Shown here: positions 17,459 to 26,423 of the stretch, piece after piece | How positions within the stretch are numbered: the first letter of the stretch is position 1 | How the letters are laid out: every line of letters begins with the position of its first letter | Source of the DNA: Achromobacter sp. B7 | Lineage (GTDB): Bacteria > Pseudomonadota > Gammaproteobacteria > Burkholderiales > Burkholderiaceae_B | DNA: 64,000 bases | Direction of reading: 5' to 3' | Assembly: GCF_003600685.1 (NCBI RefSeq) | Contig: NZ_CP032084.1 | Span: 992,001-1,056,000, forward strand | Program-made: the position numbers and the translations under genes | The notes under the pieces: generated by a model | What the model saw: only the letters and a program-made list of their open reading frames with translations | Told to the model about the DNA's origin: nothing | Database searches by the model: none

Positions 17459-18982
17459 ATGAACCGCAGGAACATGCCATCCATTTGCGCTATTGCGAAA
17501 CGAAGCGCGATTCTCGCCCTGAGCGCCGCGTTGATCGCCCCCTCCCTTCCCGTTGCCGCCTGGGCGCAACCGGTGGGTCTGCCAACCATGGGGGCCGCAT
17601 CCGCCGCCGAGCTCTCGCCCATGCTGGAACGCAGCCTGGGCGAGGCCATCATGTCGCAAGGCCGGCGTGACCCGACTTATGTCGACGACCCCGAGCTCAG
17701 CCAATACCTGACCACCATGGGCCGCAAGCTGGCGGCCTTTGCGCCGGGGGCCGTGCCCGACGTCGAAATGTTTGGCGTGCGCGACCCCGAAATCAACGCT
17801 TTTGCGATGCCGGGCGGATTTATCGGCGTCAATACCGGCCTGATCGTGTCCTCGGGCAGCGAATCGGAACTGGCCGCCGTCCTGGCGCACGAAATCGGCC
17901 ACGTCGTGCAGCGCCACATCGCGCGCGGCATGACGCAGCAGAACCAGAACGGCATGGTGATGCTGGCCAGCCTGGCCGGCGCGTTGCTGGCCGCGCTGGC
18001 CGGTGGCGGCGGCAACCTGGCGATGGGCGTGGCGGCGTTTGGCCAGGCCGCCGCCATCAATCGACAGCTGGGCTTTTCACGCGATGCGGAACGCGAGGCC
18101 GACCGGGCCGGTTTCCAGATGCTGACCAAGGCGGGGTACGACGCCGAGGGCATGTCCCAGATGTTCTCGCGGCTGATGAATGCGTCGCGCCTGAACGAAG
18201 GGGCCGGCGGCGGTTCATGGGCCAGCACCCACCCTTTGTCCATCGAACGGATGTCCGATGTCCAGAACCGGGTGCGGTCATTGCCGGCTTCGCGCCATAT
18301 CGACAGCGACGATTTTTGGTACGTGCGCGCCAAGATGCGCGTGGTGCAGGGGCGCGACGCCGTCAGCCTGCGCTCGGCCGGGCAGCAATTGCAGGACGAG
18401 GCGCAAGCGCTGTCGGGGGTGCGGCAGTCGGCCGCCTATTACGGGCTGGCCCTGCAAGCGTTCCAGCGCAACAACCTGGCTGAAGCCGACCGGTACTGGA
18501 ACCTGGCCACCGCAAACGGGCGCAATTCCGCGCAATTGGCCAAGCTTAGTGTCGACATCGCGCTGGCGCGCAAGGACACCGCCCGCGCCGTGGAGTTGGC
18601 GCAGGCCGCCGCCAAGCGCTGGCCGGACCAGCGGGCGCTGGGTATCGCCTATGCGCAGGCGTTGCAAAGCAACGGCCGCCATGCCGAGGCGCAGGATTAT
18701 CTGCGCGCCAAGATCAAGCAATGGGGCAGCGACGAACCCAGCCTGTATCAGATGCTGGCGCAAAGCGAAGAGCGCAATGGCAAGCCCGTGCAGGCGCGCC
18801 GAGACCTGGCGCGGTTTTATGTCATGACCGGGGCGTTCGCCGCCGCCGAGTCGCAGCTACAGCAGGCGCGCGGCCTGTCGACCGACTTCTACGAGCAATC
18901 GCAGATCGACGTGCAGATCAAGGAAGTCAAAGACAAGCTGGCCGAAGAACGACAGCTGCTGGAACGCTTCAAATCGGGTTGA
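17459..18982 (+). CDS. Periplasmic M48 metalloprotease, BepA/YfgC-like, with TPR region
   Basis: The 507-residue protein has a signal peptide ([20 protein letters not shown], residues 18-37). The zinc site is HEIGH at 144-148 with a third ligand in [11 protein letters not shown] near residue 212. A hydrophobic loop ([19 protein letters not shown]) follows the first site. From about residue 290 to the end, helical TPR-like repeats ([32 protein letters not shown]) match the BepA layout. BepA degrades or rescues stalled outer-membrane proteins such as LptD at the Bam complex. Start chosen at 17459; an ATG at 17474 is an alternative. Confidence 0.92.
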   Translation: MNRRNMPSICAIAKRSAILALSAALIAPSLPVAAWAQPVGLPTMGAASAAELSPMLERSLGEAIMSQGRRDPTYVDDPELSQYLTTMGRKLAAFAPGAVPDVEMFGVRDPEINAFAMPGGFIGVNTGLIVSSGSESELAAVLAHEIGHVVQRHIARGMTQQNQNGMVMLASLAGALLAALAGGGGNLAMGVAAFGQAAAINRQLGFSRDAEREADRAGFQMLTKAGYDAEGMSQMFSRLMNASRLNEGAGGGSWASTHPLSIERMSDVQNRVRSLPASRHIDSDDFWYVRAKMRVVQGRDAVSLRSAGQQLQDEAQALSGVRQSAAYYGLALQAFQRNNLAEADRYWNLATANGRNSAQLAKLSVDIALARKDTARAVELAQAAAKRWPDQRALGIAYAQALQSNGRHAEAQDYLRAKIKQWGSDEPSLYQMLAQSEERNGKPVQARRDLARFYVMTGAFAAAESQLQQARGLSTDFYEQSQIDVQIKEVKDKLAEERQLLERFKSG

Positions 18983-19067
18983 TGGCAGGCGGCGATGCCG
19001 TAATGGCCGGAGTCATCCGGCCACCGCTTGTGCCAGTGGCCAACTACTGCCGCGCTTACCGCTACAG

Positions 19068-20168
19068 CTACAGGCCCGTTTCGAAGAAGCGGCCCAGCCG
19101 CTGGGGCAGCCAGTTCAGGTGTGCGGGAAACGCGCCCGTCGGAAAGCCGGCATGGCCGCCGTCGCTGGGCTGGTGCAGCAGGATGGTGGGCGCGCAGTCT
19201 TCCGGCTTGGGCAGCGATGCCGCCGGAATGAAGGGGTCGTTGCGGGCGTTGAGCACCAGCGTGGGCACCGAAATCTTGGGCAGCCACGGCTTGCTGGACG
19301 CACGCGTCCAGTAGTCCAGCGCATTGCGAAACCCGTGCATCGGCGCGGTGTAGGTGTCGTCGAATTCGCGCAGGTCGTGCGCATGCGCGATACGCATCAC
19401 GTCGATCGCGCCAGGAAAACGATGCGCCTTTTCCAATACCTTGTGCTTGAGCGTCTTCAGGAAATGCGCGGTGTAAACGCGCCGGTTGAAGATGCCGGTG
19501 GACAGGGTCTTGCCGCAGGCGACCAGGTCCAGCGGCACGGAAACGCCTGCCGCGGCGGTCAGCCAGGTGGTGTCTTCCTGGTGTTCACCCAGGTATTTCA
19601 ATAGCGCATTGCCGCCCAGCGACACGCCCACCGCATGCCAGCGCGCATGCGGAATGCGGTCGCGCACGGTCTTGAGCAGGAAGCCGACTTCAGCGGAATC
19701 ACCCGAGTAATACGCGCGCGCCAGGCGGTTGGGCACGCCCGAACAACCCCGAAAATGCGCGATGACGACGATCCAGCCGCGCGCGCGGAAATAATGAGCA
19801 ACGGACTGGGCGTAGCGGCTGTTGCTGCCGCCTTCCAGGCCATGGAACAGGATCAGCGCGGGGGTGTCGGGCGTTTGCGGCAGCGACTGCCAATCGGGTG
19901 CCGTCATCCATCGCGCCGCGGCGGTCTTGCCATTGGCAACCGGGCCCTGTCCGCTGACAGGCGCACCGTCGGCAGCCTTGTGCGGAAACAGGCCGGGTCC
20001 GGTCCAGTCGAAGTCCACGAAATCGGTGTCGGGCGTGTCCACCCGGTCGCGCACGAAGGCGATCCGGTGGTATTGCGCGAACAAGGACGCGTAGACCGTC
20101 TGGCTGTCGCCTCCGGGTAACCAGGAGGGGACGGGGCATGGAGACGAGTCAAGACGAGCAGCGGCCAA
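19068..20168 (-). CDS. Alpha/beta hydrolase of the YheT family
   Basis: The 366-residue hydrolase opens with SWLPGGDSQTVYASLFAQYH, the YheT N-terminal signature. It has the HGLEGGSNSRYAQSVA oxyanion region and a nucleophile elbow near GVSLGGNALLKYLGEH. The catalytic Asp and His candidates are near LNARNDPFIP and DGGHAGFPTG. An in-frame stop directly precedes the TTG at 20168, and no ATG or GTG lies before the conserved start, so TTG is the probable start (GGTGGA upstream). Substrate unknown; family members are cytoplasmic or membrane-associated esterases. Confidence 0.88.
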   Translation of the reverse strand: MAAARLDSSPCPVPSWLPGGDSQTVYASLFAQYHRIAFVRDRVDTPDTDFVDFDWTGPGLFPHKAADGAPVSGQGPVANGKTAAARWMTAPDWQSLPQTPDTPALILFHGLEGGSNSRYAQSVAHYFRARGWIVVIAHFRGCSGVPNRLARAYYSGDSAEVGFLLKTVRDRIPHARWHAVGVSLGGNALLKYLGEHQEDTTWLTAAAGVSVPLDLVACGKTLSTGIFNRRVYTAHFLKTLKHKVLEKAHRFPGAIDVMRIAHAHDLREFDDTYTAPMHGFRNALDYWTRASSKPWLPKISVPTLVLNARNDPFIPAASLPKPEDCAPTILLHQPSDGGHAGFPTGAFPAHLNWLPQRLGRFFETGL

Positions 20169-20185
20169 CTAAAAATCCACCCGAT

Positions 20186-20608
20186 TCAATGCAGCATGTC
20201 GGGTACGTCGTGCAAGTCGAGCACCCCGGCTTCCGTGGGCGCCGACGACGAATGATGCATGACCATGCGCCATCCGGTTGGGCCCTTGTGGTAGATGTTC
20301 GTGGCGTAGCAGTTTGCAAACTGCGTGCCTTCGCGCGTGCGCACCGCCACCTGTTCAACCAGCACGTGCACCGCGCACATCATGCTGAGCATGACCAGCG
20401 GGCGCAGCGGACGGACATGCAGCGGCCCGTTGGACAGCACCTGCTGCCAGGAGTCGTGCACCGCCGAGTGGCCGACGATGCGCAGGCCCCCGGGGTGGAT
20501 GCAGACGACTTCTTCGTCGTCGGCCCACACCTGCATCAGGCGGACGCAGTCCCCCTGTTCCAGGGCTTCGTAGAACGCGTGTTCGGCTTCTTCGGGGGTG
20601 GCAAACAT
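20186..20608 (-). CDS. SnoaL-like / NTF2-fold protein
   Basis: The 140-residue protein begins MFATPEEAEHAFYEALEQGD, followed by LMQVWADDEEVVCIHPGGLR and a C-terminal GWRMVMHHSS segment. This is the layout of the small NTF2-like SnoaL_3/DUF4440 group. A possible ligand pocket is lined by W, H and aromatic residues, but no catalytic pair can be assigned. It lies 17 bases upstream of the YheT gene and 43 bases downstream of the zinc-finger gene on the same strand, so the three may form one operon. Function unknown. Confidence 0.8.
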   Translation of the reverse strand: MFATPEEAEHAFYEALEQGDCVRLMQVWADDEEVVCIHPGGLRIVGHSAVHDSWQQVLSNGPLHVRPLRPLVMLSMMCAVHVLVEQVAVRTREGTQFANCYATNIYHKGPTGWRMVMHHSSSAPTEAGVLDLHDVPDMLH

Positions 20609-20651
20609 AGGGCTGCGGTAACCGTGGCGTTGGGCGTCGAAGGCGGCTGGC

Positions 20652-20867
20652 TTAGTGGTGGCCGTGCAGCACCGTGCCGGCCTTCAGGCGATATTGCGCG
20701 CCGCAGTAGGCGCAGCTTGCAGAGCCGGTACGGGCCACGTCAAGGAAGACGCGCGGGTGCATGCTCCACAGCGGCGCCTTCGGGCCGGGACAGAAAACGG
20801 GCAGGTCTTCAGCGCCGACTTCAATGACTTCGTGAGCGTTCGGGACGGCGGCCGGGGCAGCGGTCAT
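20652..20867 (-). CDS. zf-CHCC zinc-finger protein (NDUFS6-like)
   Basis: The 71-residue protein carries the CHCC pattern: DLPVFCPGP, HPRVFLDV and CAYCGAQYRL supply Cys, His, Cys, Cys. The family is related to the complex I accessory subunit NDUFS6 and is common as a lone small gene in proteobacteria. It probably binds one zinc ion. Its role in bacteria is undefined. It heads a minus-strand run with the NTF2-fold and YheT genes. Confidence 0.88.
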   Translation of the reverse strand: MTAAPAAVPNAHEVIEVGAEDLPVFCPGPKAPLWSMHPRVFLDVARTGSASCAYCGAQYRLKAGTVLHGHH

Positions 20868-21165
20868 GGATCTTCCTGAATAAAAAAACCGATAAACGGC
20901 GGATTGGGCAATGTGCGGCCGGTATTGAACCCACCGCGCAAATCACAACTGACTTAGCCAGTGATGGTACTTCGGGACGCGGCCATTCACCATGGCCGAT
21001 TTTGCGCCGCGCCAGGCCCGACCAGCCAAGAATTTTCAGGCGCGTATTGTATCAAGCGACGAGGTTACAATACCGGCCTATTCGCGCACCGGCGTGGTGC
21101 CATTCGGCCCACGCAATCCGTAAGAGTTCCCATGTCGTCCTGTCCGAACCGCCAGGGGCCAGCCG

Positions 21166-21915
21166 TTGTCCTCTGAATCCGCGCTTTCTGAATCCGAAGA
21201 TCCCGGCGCGGTGCGCCAGCAACGCCTGAACGCCTTTCGCGCCGGCGTGCACGCTATCGTGCCTGCGTTGATCGCCACGGCAACCTGGGGCTTGGTGACG
21301 GGTGTGGCGATGGTCAAGTCGGGGCTGACCGAATCCATGGCGTTGGCCATGACGCTCTTGCTGTACGCGGGCTCGGCTCAGTTGACGTCATTGCCGCTGA
21401 TCGCCACGGGCGCACCGCTCTGGCTGATCTTCGCCGCCGGCTTTGTCGTGAACCTGCGCTTTCTGATTTTCGGCGCGGCCTTGCAGCCGTATTTCCGGCA
21501 TCTGTCCTGGCCCAAGCGTTTGGGGCTGGGCTACTTCACCACCGATATGGGCTTCGTGCTGTTCATGCCGCGCTACGGCGATTCGGCCGAACGCGGCACG
21601 CGCGATCAACTCTGGTTCTTCCTGGGCACCATCGTGCCGGGGTGGCTGGTGTGGCAATCGTCTTCCATCGTCGGCATTTACCTGGGCACCATGGTGCCCA
21701 CCGGCTGGTCGCTGGATTTTGCGGCGGTGCTGGCCCTGCTGGCGATTACCGTGCCGCTGGCCAATTCCAAGCCGATGCTGGTGTCCATGCTGGCCGCCGG
21801 CGTGGTGGCCTGGACCGGGCAGGTCCTGCCATTGCGGTTGGGCTTGGCCGCGGCCGTCATCGCGGGCGTCGTGGCCGGCATGTGGGCCGAACGATTCTTC
21901 AAGGCGCGTCCATGA
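21166..21915 (+). CDS. azlC: AzlC-family branched-chain amino acid exporter subunit
   Basis: The 249-residue membrane protein has the AzlC sequence GLVTGVAMVKSGLTESMALAM, then LLYAGSAQLTSLPLIATGAP and FVVNLRFLIFGAALQPYF. About five to seven helices are predicted by eye. It starts at TTG 21166 (no upstream ATG in frame before the conserved part; AGGGG nearby). AzlC with AzlD forms a two-subunit exporter of branched-chain amino acids. Its stop overlaps the azlD ATG (ATGA), a typical coupling. Confidence 0.9.
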   Translation: MSSESALSESEDPGAVRQQRLNAFRAGVHAIVPALIATATWGLVTGVAMVKSGLTESMALAMTLLLYAGSAQLTSLPLIATGAPLWLIFAAGFVVNLRFLIFGAALQPYFRHLSWPKRLGLGYFTTDMGFVLFMPRYGDSAERGTRDQLWFFLGTIVPGWLVWQSSSIVGIYLGTMVPTGWSLDFAAVLALLAITVPLANSKPMLVSMLAAGVVAWTGQVLPLRLGLAAAVIAGVVAGMWAERFFKARP

Positions 21916-22247
21916 CCCTCTGGCCCTCCGAGATCTACGTCTATTCGGCGATCCTGTTGCTGGCCCTGTGCAGCGTCCTGACGCGCGCCGGCTTCATGCT
22001 TTTCGGCGATTACATTCCTTTGCCCGATGGCGTGCGGCGCGCGTTGCGCTATGCGCCCGCCGCCGCGCTGACCGCCATCGTCGTGCCGGACCTCTTGCCT
22101 TGGAAGGCGGGCTTGGGGCCGGTGTTTGATTACAAGTTGGTGGCCGGTCTGGTCGCCATCCTGGTTTTTCTCCGCACCCGTAGCGCGGTGCTGGTGATCG
22201 TGGTCGGCATGCTGGTCTTGTGGGGGCTGCGCTGGCTGGCCGGCTGA
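21912..22247 (+). CDS. azlD: AzlD-family branched-chain amino acid exporter subunit
   Basis: The 111-residue, four-helix protein (WPSEIYVYSAILLLALCSV; GVRRALRYAPAAALTAIVVP; VAGLVAILVFLRTRSAVLVI; VVGMLVLWGLRWLAG). The FVRxxLRYxPxAaLaA-like segment is the AzlD hallmark. It overlaps azlC by four bases and acts as its partner in the inner membrane. Confidence 0.9.
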   Translation: MTLWPSEIYVYSAILLLALCSVLTRAGFMLFGDYIPLPDGVRRALRYAPAAALTAIVVPDLLPWKAGLGPVFDYKLVAGLVAILVFLRTRSAVLVIVVGMLVLWGLRWLAG

Positions 22248-22629
22248 TGTTCGGCTTTCGATCATGATTAGTCCACCTGGTGGACAGTCTAAACCGGCTG
22301 GAAGCGGGCGTGCCCGTTGTCTGGCGGTGTTGCCGTACCCGTCTGAAACCACTCTTTGATGTTGTGGTAGGGCGCCTGCGCTAAAATCCACGTTATCCAC
22401 AGCAATCCGGGCCTGGTACTGCCCTCATAAGTATCGAATCCCGAATGCGCCCGCTGGCCTGCAAGGCAGGGTGCCGATTGCCCGCGAAGCCGAATCCGCT
22501 TCGCGGCGATTTGCGTGCCGTCGCGATGCGACCACGCGTATTCAGATTGCCCCGATGCATATGTAGTGCAGTGCATGTAGCACTCTCGTTTTGTTCTTTT
22601 TCACTGGTCCCGGTATCTGCCAAACCCTG
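22248..22629. other. Intergenic region and probable long 5' leader of rhlE
   Basis: No gene is seen in these 382 bases. They hold a perfect palindrome at 22271-22285, a possible -10 TAAAAT near 22382, and hairpins such as CGAAGC/GCTTCG near 22485-22503 and CCTGC/GCAGG near 22450. Long structured leaders are known for DEAD-box helicase genes and allow autoregulation; that is an analogy, not something visible here. Confidence 0.4.
22271..22285. repeat. Perfect 15-bp palindrome
   Basis: GTCCACC-T-GGTGGAC is an exact inverted repeat with 7-bp arms, 24 bases after azlD and about 345 bases before rhlE. It has no T-run, so an operator is more likely than a terminator; the binding protein is unknown. 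Confidence 0.5.
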
Positions 22630-24120
22630 ATGACTGAATCCACTCAATCCGTAGCACCCCCCGCCGACGCGCCCGCGCCGACGTTTGCCGATTTTGGACT
22701 GCACCCGCTGCTGCTCCAGTCCATCGCCGAAACCGGCTACACCATTCCGACGCCCATTCAGGCGCAAGCCATCCCCGTCGTGGTGGAAGGGCGCGACGTC
22801 ATGGGCGCCGCCCAGACCGGCACCGGCAAGACGGCCGCGTTCACCGTGCCCATCCTGCACCGCCTGATGCCGCTGGCCAACACCAGCGCCTCGCCCGCGC
22901 GCCACCCGGTGCGCGCGCTGATCCTCACGCCCACGCGCGAGCTGGCCGACCAGGTGTTCGAAAGCGTCAAGCGCTACAGCAAGCAAACGCCCCTGCGTTC
23001 CGCCGTGGTGTTCGGTGGCGTGGATATCGGTCCGCAAAAAGAAGCGCTGCGTCGCGGCTGCGAAATCCTGGTGGCCACGCCCGGCCGCCTGCTGGACCAC
23101 GTCGAACAAAAGAACGTGAACCTGAGCCAGGTCGGCATCCTGGTGCTGGACGAAGCGGACCGCATGCTGGACATGGGCTTTCTGCCCGACCTGGAACGCA
23201 TCATCCGCCTGCTGCCCGCGCAGCGTCAGGGCCTGCTGTTTTCGGCCACGTTCAGCAACGAAATCCGCAAACTGGGCCGTTCGTACCTGAACCAGCCGGT
23301 CGAGATCGAAGTCGCGGCGCGCAATGCCACGGCCACCACCATCACGCAGATCGCCTACAAGATGTCCAGCGACGCCAAGCGCGCCGCTGTCGTGCATCTG
23401 GTGAAGTCGCGCGGTCTGAAGCAGGTGATCGTGTTTTCGAACACCAAGATCGGCACGGCCCGGCTGGCCCGCGAACTTGAACGCGATGGCGTCAAGGCCG
23501 AATCGATTCACGGCGACAAGACCCAGGCCGACCGCATGAAGGCGCTGGAAGCCTTCAAGGCTGGCGACCTGGAAGTGCTGGTGGCCACCGACGTGGCCGC
23601 GCGCGGCCTGGACGTGGCCGGCGTGCCTTGCGTCATCAACTATGACCTGCCGTACAACGCCGAAGACTACGTGCACCGCATTGGCCGGACCGGCCGCGCG
23701 GGCGCATCGGGCGAAGCCATTGCGCTGTTCACGCCGGATGAAGAACGCTTCCTGCTCGACATCGAAAAGCTGATCAAGCGCGAAGTGCCGCGCGGCACGC
23801 TGGACTTGCCGGCCGACGCGGTGGCGCGCAGCCATCGCCGCAGCGAAGACCGCCCGTCGTCCTCGTCCTCGTCCTCGCGCGAGGGTCGTGAATCAAGCCG
23901 TGAAGGAAGCCGTGGCGACCGCGGTGGCCGTTCATCCGATCGCCGCTCGGGCTACACGTCAGGCGGCTCGCGCCAACCGGTGGATGATTTCTTCCTGAAG
24001 CCCTACGAGCCCTCGGCGTCGTCTTCGTCCGAGCAAGAACCCGCGCCCAAGAACGACAGCGGTTCGTCGTCGCCCAAGCGCCAGGTGGCAGTGTTGCTGG
24101 GCGGCTCGCGCAAGAACTGA
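22630..24120 (+). CDS. rhlE: DEAD-box ATP-dependent RNA helicase, RhlE group
   Basis: The protein is 496 residues from the ATG at 22630. The helicase motifs appear in order: Q motif (FADFGLHPLLLQ...PTPIQAQAIP), motif I AQTGTGKTAAF, Ia PTRELADQV, II VLDEADRMLDMGF, III SATF, V ATDVAARGLD and VI HRIGRTGRAG. Residues from about 400 on are a Ser/Arg/Gly-rich disordered tail, as in RhlE proteins. It remodels RNA in ribosome assembly and mRNA decay. An ATG is used because the leucine-rich upstream codons are not conserved in the family. Confidence 0.93.
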   Translation: MTESTQSVAPPADAPAPTFADFGLHPLLLQSIAETGYTIPTPIQAQAIPVVVEGRDVMGAAQTGTGKTAAFTVPILHRLMPLANTSASPARHPVRALILTPTRELADQVFESVKRYSKQTPLRSAVVFGGVDIGPQKEALRRGCEILVATPGRLLDHVEQKNVNLSQVGILVLDEADRMLDMGFLPDLERIIRLLPAQRQGLLFSATFSNEIRKLGRSYLNQPVEIEVAARNATATTITQIAYKMSSDAKRAAVVHLVKSRGLKQVIVFSNTKIGTARLARELERDGVKAESIHGDKTQADRMKALEAFKAGDLEVLVATDVAARGLDVAGVPCVINYDLPYNAEDYVHRIGRTGRAGASGEAIALFTPDEERFLLDIEKLIKREVPRGTLDLPADAVARSHRRSEDRPSSSSSSSREGRESSREGSRGDRGGRSSDRRSGYTSGGSRQPVDDFFLKPYEPSASSSSEQEPAPKNDSGSSSPKRQVAVLLGGSRKN

Positions 24121-24139
24121 TCGCCGCCCCGGGCCGCAT

Positions 24140-24178
24140 AAAAAACCCGCAACGCCGTTTGGCCTTGCGGGTTTTTTT
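24140..24178. terminator. Bidirectional intrinsic terminator
   Basis: AAAAAACCCGCAA pairs with TTGCGGGTTTTTTT across a 12-base loop, with an A-run on one side and a T-run on the other. It can end both rhlE (plus) and the thioredoxin-like gene (minus). Confidence 0.92.
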
Positions 24179-24192
24179 GTCGGTGCCGGGAA

Positions 24193-24576
24193 TCAGGCGG
24201 CTAGCAGTTTTGGCAGATCGGGTAGTTCGGAACTGACTGCCGGGCTGTTCGCGTCCACGCTTTCAATCAGGCGTTCCAGATGGCCGATGTGCGGCAACAT
24301 GGGGCCATAGAACACCGCGCGCGACCCGATTTGCACCAGCAGAGTCGGGAAGTTCTCGACATCGATATCGCCCAGCAGTTCGGCATGGTCTTCGATGTCT
24401 ATCCAGGCGAACACGTGCTGCGGCAGGGCGTCTGCCAACGCTTCAAGCTTGGGCTTGTACTGTTCGCAGGTGTCGCACCAGGCCGCGCAGAAGCAGGCGA
24501 TGAGCCAGGTGTCGGGGGTTGCGCTTAGCCGCGCGCGCAAGGCGGCCAGGTCAGAGCCGGGTACGAGTAGAGACAT
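24193..24576 (-). CDS. Thioredoxin-fold protein with CDTC active site
   Basis: The 127-residue single-domain thioredoxin has WLIACFCAAWCDTCEQYKP; the redox pair is Cys34 and Cys37. The cis-proline segment is NFPTLLVQIG. The dipeptide between the cysteines is Asp-Thr where thioredoxins have Gly-Pro, which should shift the redox potential. It has no signal peptide, so it is cytoplasmic. A physiological partner is not evident; the gene is divergent from the EI24-like gene. Confidence 0.85.
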   Translation of the reverse strand: MSLLVPGSDLAALRARLSATPDTWLIACFCAAWCDTCEQYKPKLEALADALPQHVFAWIDIEDHAELLGDIDVENFPTLLVQIGSRAVFYGPMLPHIGHLERLIESVDANSPAVSSELPDLPKLLAA

Positions 24577-24640
24577 GTGAGCAGATCGGGGCGTGTTTGA
24601 CTATCATACCCGGGATGTCCACCCCCTTTTTCAAGCTCTT

Positions 24641-25450
24641 ATGACCGCTTTACGCCCCGATACCGCCGCGCCCGGCAATGGCCGATTCTCTGGCGCCGGC
24701 ACGGGCGCCGTCAGCGTTGGCCAGGCGTTCAAGCGCGCGCTGGTGTCGCAATGCCATCCCACGATGCTGTTCGCGGTGCTGCTGCCGTTCCTGATTGCGC
24801 TGGTTGGCGCGTTCCTGTTGCTGTATCTGTTCTGGACGCCATTGACCGACTGGCTGCGCGCCGAGGTGTCCCACTGGGACATGGTGAATCGCGCCGACGA
24901 ATGGATGATCGCAATGGGCCTGTTTTCGCTCAAGATCTATCTCATCCCCGTCATTGCCGCCGCCATTTTGCTGCCCGTGTCCGGCATCCTGGGCCTGGCC
25001 ATTGCCGCTGTTTTCGTGATGCCGCTGGTGCTGCGCCACGTGGGGCAGCGCGAATATGCCAGCGTGACGCCGCAGGGCAAGTTCTCGACGGCGGTCAGCG
25101 TATGGAACGCCATCTGGGTATCGGCTGCCTTCGCCGCCGGCTGGGTGCTGACGCTGCCCTTGTGGCTGGTGCCGCCCATGGCGATCATCCTGTCGATCTT
25201 CTGGTGGGCCTTTGCTTTTTCGCGGATGATGCGCGTGGACGCCATCGTGGAACACGCCAGCCCCGAAGAACGCAAGCTGATCCTGGAACGCAACAACGGC
25301 GGCTTCTGGACCATCGGGCTTATTTGTTCACTGCTGAACTTGCTGCCGCCCGCCTGGATTATCCTGCCGGTGTTTTCGGCGCTGGTCTACGCGCACTACG
25401 GCCTGGAAGCGCTTCGGCGTTTGCGCCAGGATCGTGTCATCGAAGCCTGA
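24641..25450 (+). CDS. EI24-like multi-spanning membrane protein
   Basis: The protein is 269 residues from the ATG at 24641. A short polar N-terminus leads to a GQAFKRALVSQCHPTMLFAV segment and four or five hydrophobic helices (about residues 45-70, 95-120, 125-145, 165-190 and 225-250). Conserved-looking points are the internal NAIWVSAAFAAGWVL and the C-terminal YAHYGLEALRRLR. It resembles the EI24/CysZ-like superfamily, some of which move sulfate, but assignment to a transport substrate is not supported. Confidence 0.7.
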   Translation: MTALRPDTAAPGNGRFSGAGTGAVSVGQAFKRALVSQCHPTMLFAVLLPFLIALVGAFLLLYLFWTPLTDWLRAEVSHWDMVNRADEWMIAMGLFSLKIYLIPVIAAAILLPVSGILGLAIAAVFVMPLVLRHVGQREYASVTPQGKFSTAVSVWNAIWVSAAFAAGWVLTLPLWLVPPMAIILSIFWWAFAFSRMMRVDAIVEHASPEERKLILERNNGGFWTIGLICSLLNLLPPAWIILPVFSALVYAHYGLEALRRLRQDRVIEA

Positions 25451-25484
25451 CCGGCATTTAACCCTTACCGTTTTGGAACTGGAC

Positions 25485-26300
25485 ATGGCCGCAGAATCCG
25501 CCGCCCGTCGCATCGGTCTTATCATCGTTGGCGACGAAATCCTCTCGGGCCGCCGTCAGGACAAGCATTTTTCAAAGGTCGTCGAGCTCCTCAGTGCTCG
25601 CGGCATGCAACTGGGGTGGGCCGAATTCCTGCCCGACGACCGCGACACACTGGTGGCGGCCTACAAGCGCAGCTTCGCCACGGGCGACGTCGTGTTCTCC
25701 TGCGGCGGCATCGGCGGCACGCCTGATGACCACACCCGCCAAGCCGCCGCTGCCGCGCTGGGCTTGCCATTGGCGCTGCACCCGGAGGCCGAGCAGGCGA
25801 TTGCGCTGCGCACCGCCGAAATGGCGGCCAAGGGCCAGGGCACGGCCGACATGAGCGCGCCGGAAAACCAGCAGCGCCTGCAAATGGGCGTGTTTCCGCA
25901 AGGCTGCGAGATCGTTCCCAACCCGTACAACCGTATTCCGGGCTTCTTCATCCACGACCACACCTTCGTACCCGGCTTTCCCGTGATGGCCTGGCCGATG
26001 CTCGAATGGACCCTGGACACGCGCTATCGTGCGCTGCAACATGTGCGCGCCCATGTCGAGCATTCTTTCCTGGTGTTCAGCATGCCCGAATCGCGCATTA
26101 CGCCGGCTATGGTCAGCGTGGAAAGCCGCTGGCCCGACGTGCGCGCCTTCAGCCTGCCCAGCGTGGGCGAAGCGGGCGGAACGCCCCATATTGAGCTGGG
26201 CGTCAAAGGGGAACCGGCGGCCGCCGCCGAGGCGCTGGAGTTCCTGCGCGCCGAGGTGCTGCGCCTGGGCGGAAAGCTGGCGCCGCCCGCCGCGGCTTGA
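25485..26300 (+). CDS. MoCF-domain protein, CinA N-terminal-like (competence/damage-inducible protein A family)
   Basis: The protein is 271 residues from the ATG at 25485 (MAAESAARRIGLIIVGDEIL). The MoCF-biosynthesis fold is marked by IIVGDEILSGRRQDKHF at residues 12-28 and VVFSCGGIGGTPDDHTRQA near residues 68-86. The nicotinamide-deamidase domain of full CinA is missing, as in the short COG1058 proteins, for which an ADP-ribose pyrophosphatase activity has been reported. The gene follows the EI24-like gene by 34 bases and may share its transcript. Confidence 0.85.
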   Translation: MAAESAARRIGLIIVGDEILSGRRQDKHFSKVVELLSARGMQLGWAEFLPDDRDTLVAAYKRSFATGDVVFSCGGIGGTPDDHTRQAAAAALGLPLALHPEAEQAIALRTAEMAAKGQGTADMSAPENQQRLQMGVFPQGCEIVPNPYNRIPGFFIHDHTFVPGFPVMAWPMLEWTLDTRYRALQHVRAHVEHSFLVFSMPESRITPAMVSVESRWPDVRAFSLPSVGEAGGTPHIELGVKGEPAAAAEALEFLRAEVLRLGGKLAPPAAA

Positions 26301-26423
26301 TCTCGTCGCAAAAAAGCCATTGCAAAATGGCGTCTTAAATTTCACAATACGGGAAAGAACTGTTTGCTGCGTTGCCGCAAGGCCGGTCTTTTACGGCGTT
26401 GCGGCGCGAGCCTATCTCCCCCT

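Noticed and set aside
26311..26335. GCCATT/AATGGC hairpin after the MoCF-domain gene
   Set aside because: The stem is short and followed by only a broken T-tract; termination is doubtful.
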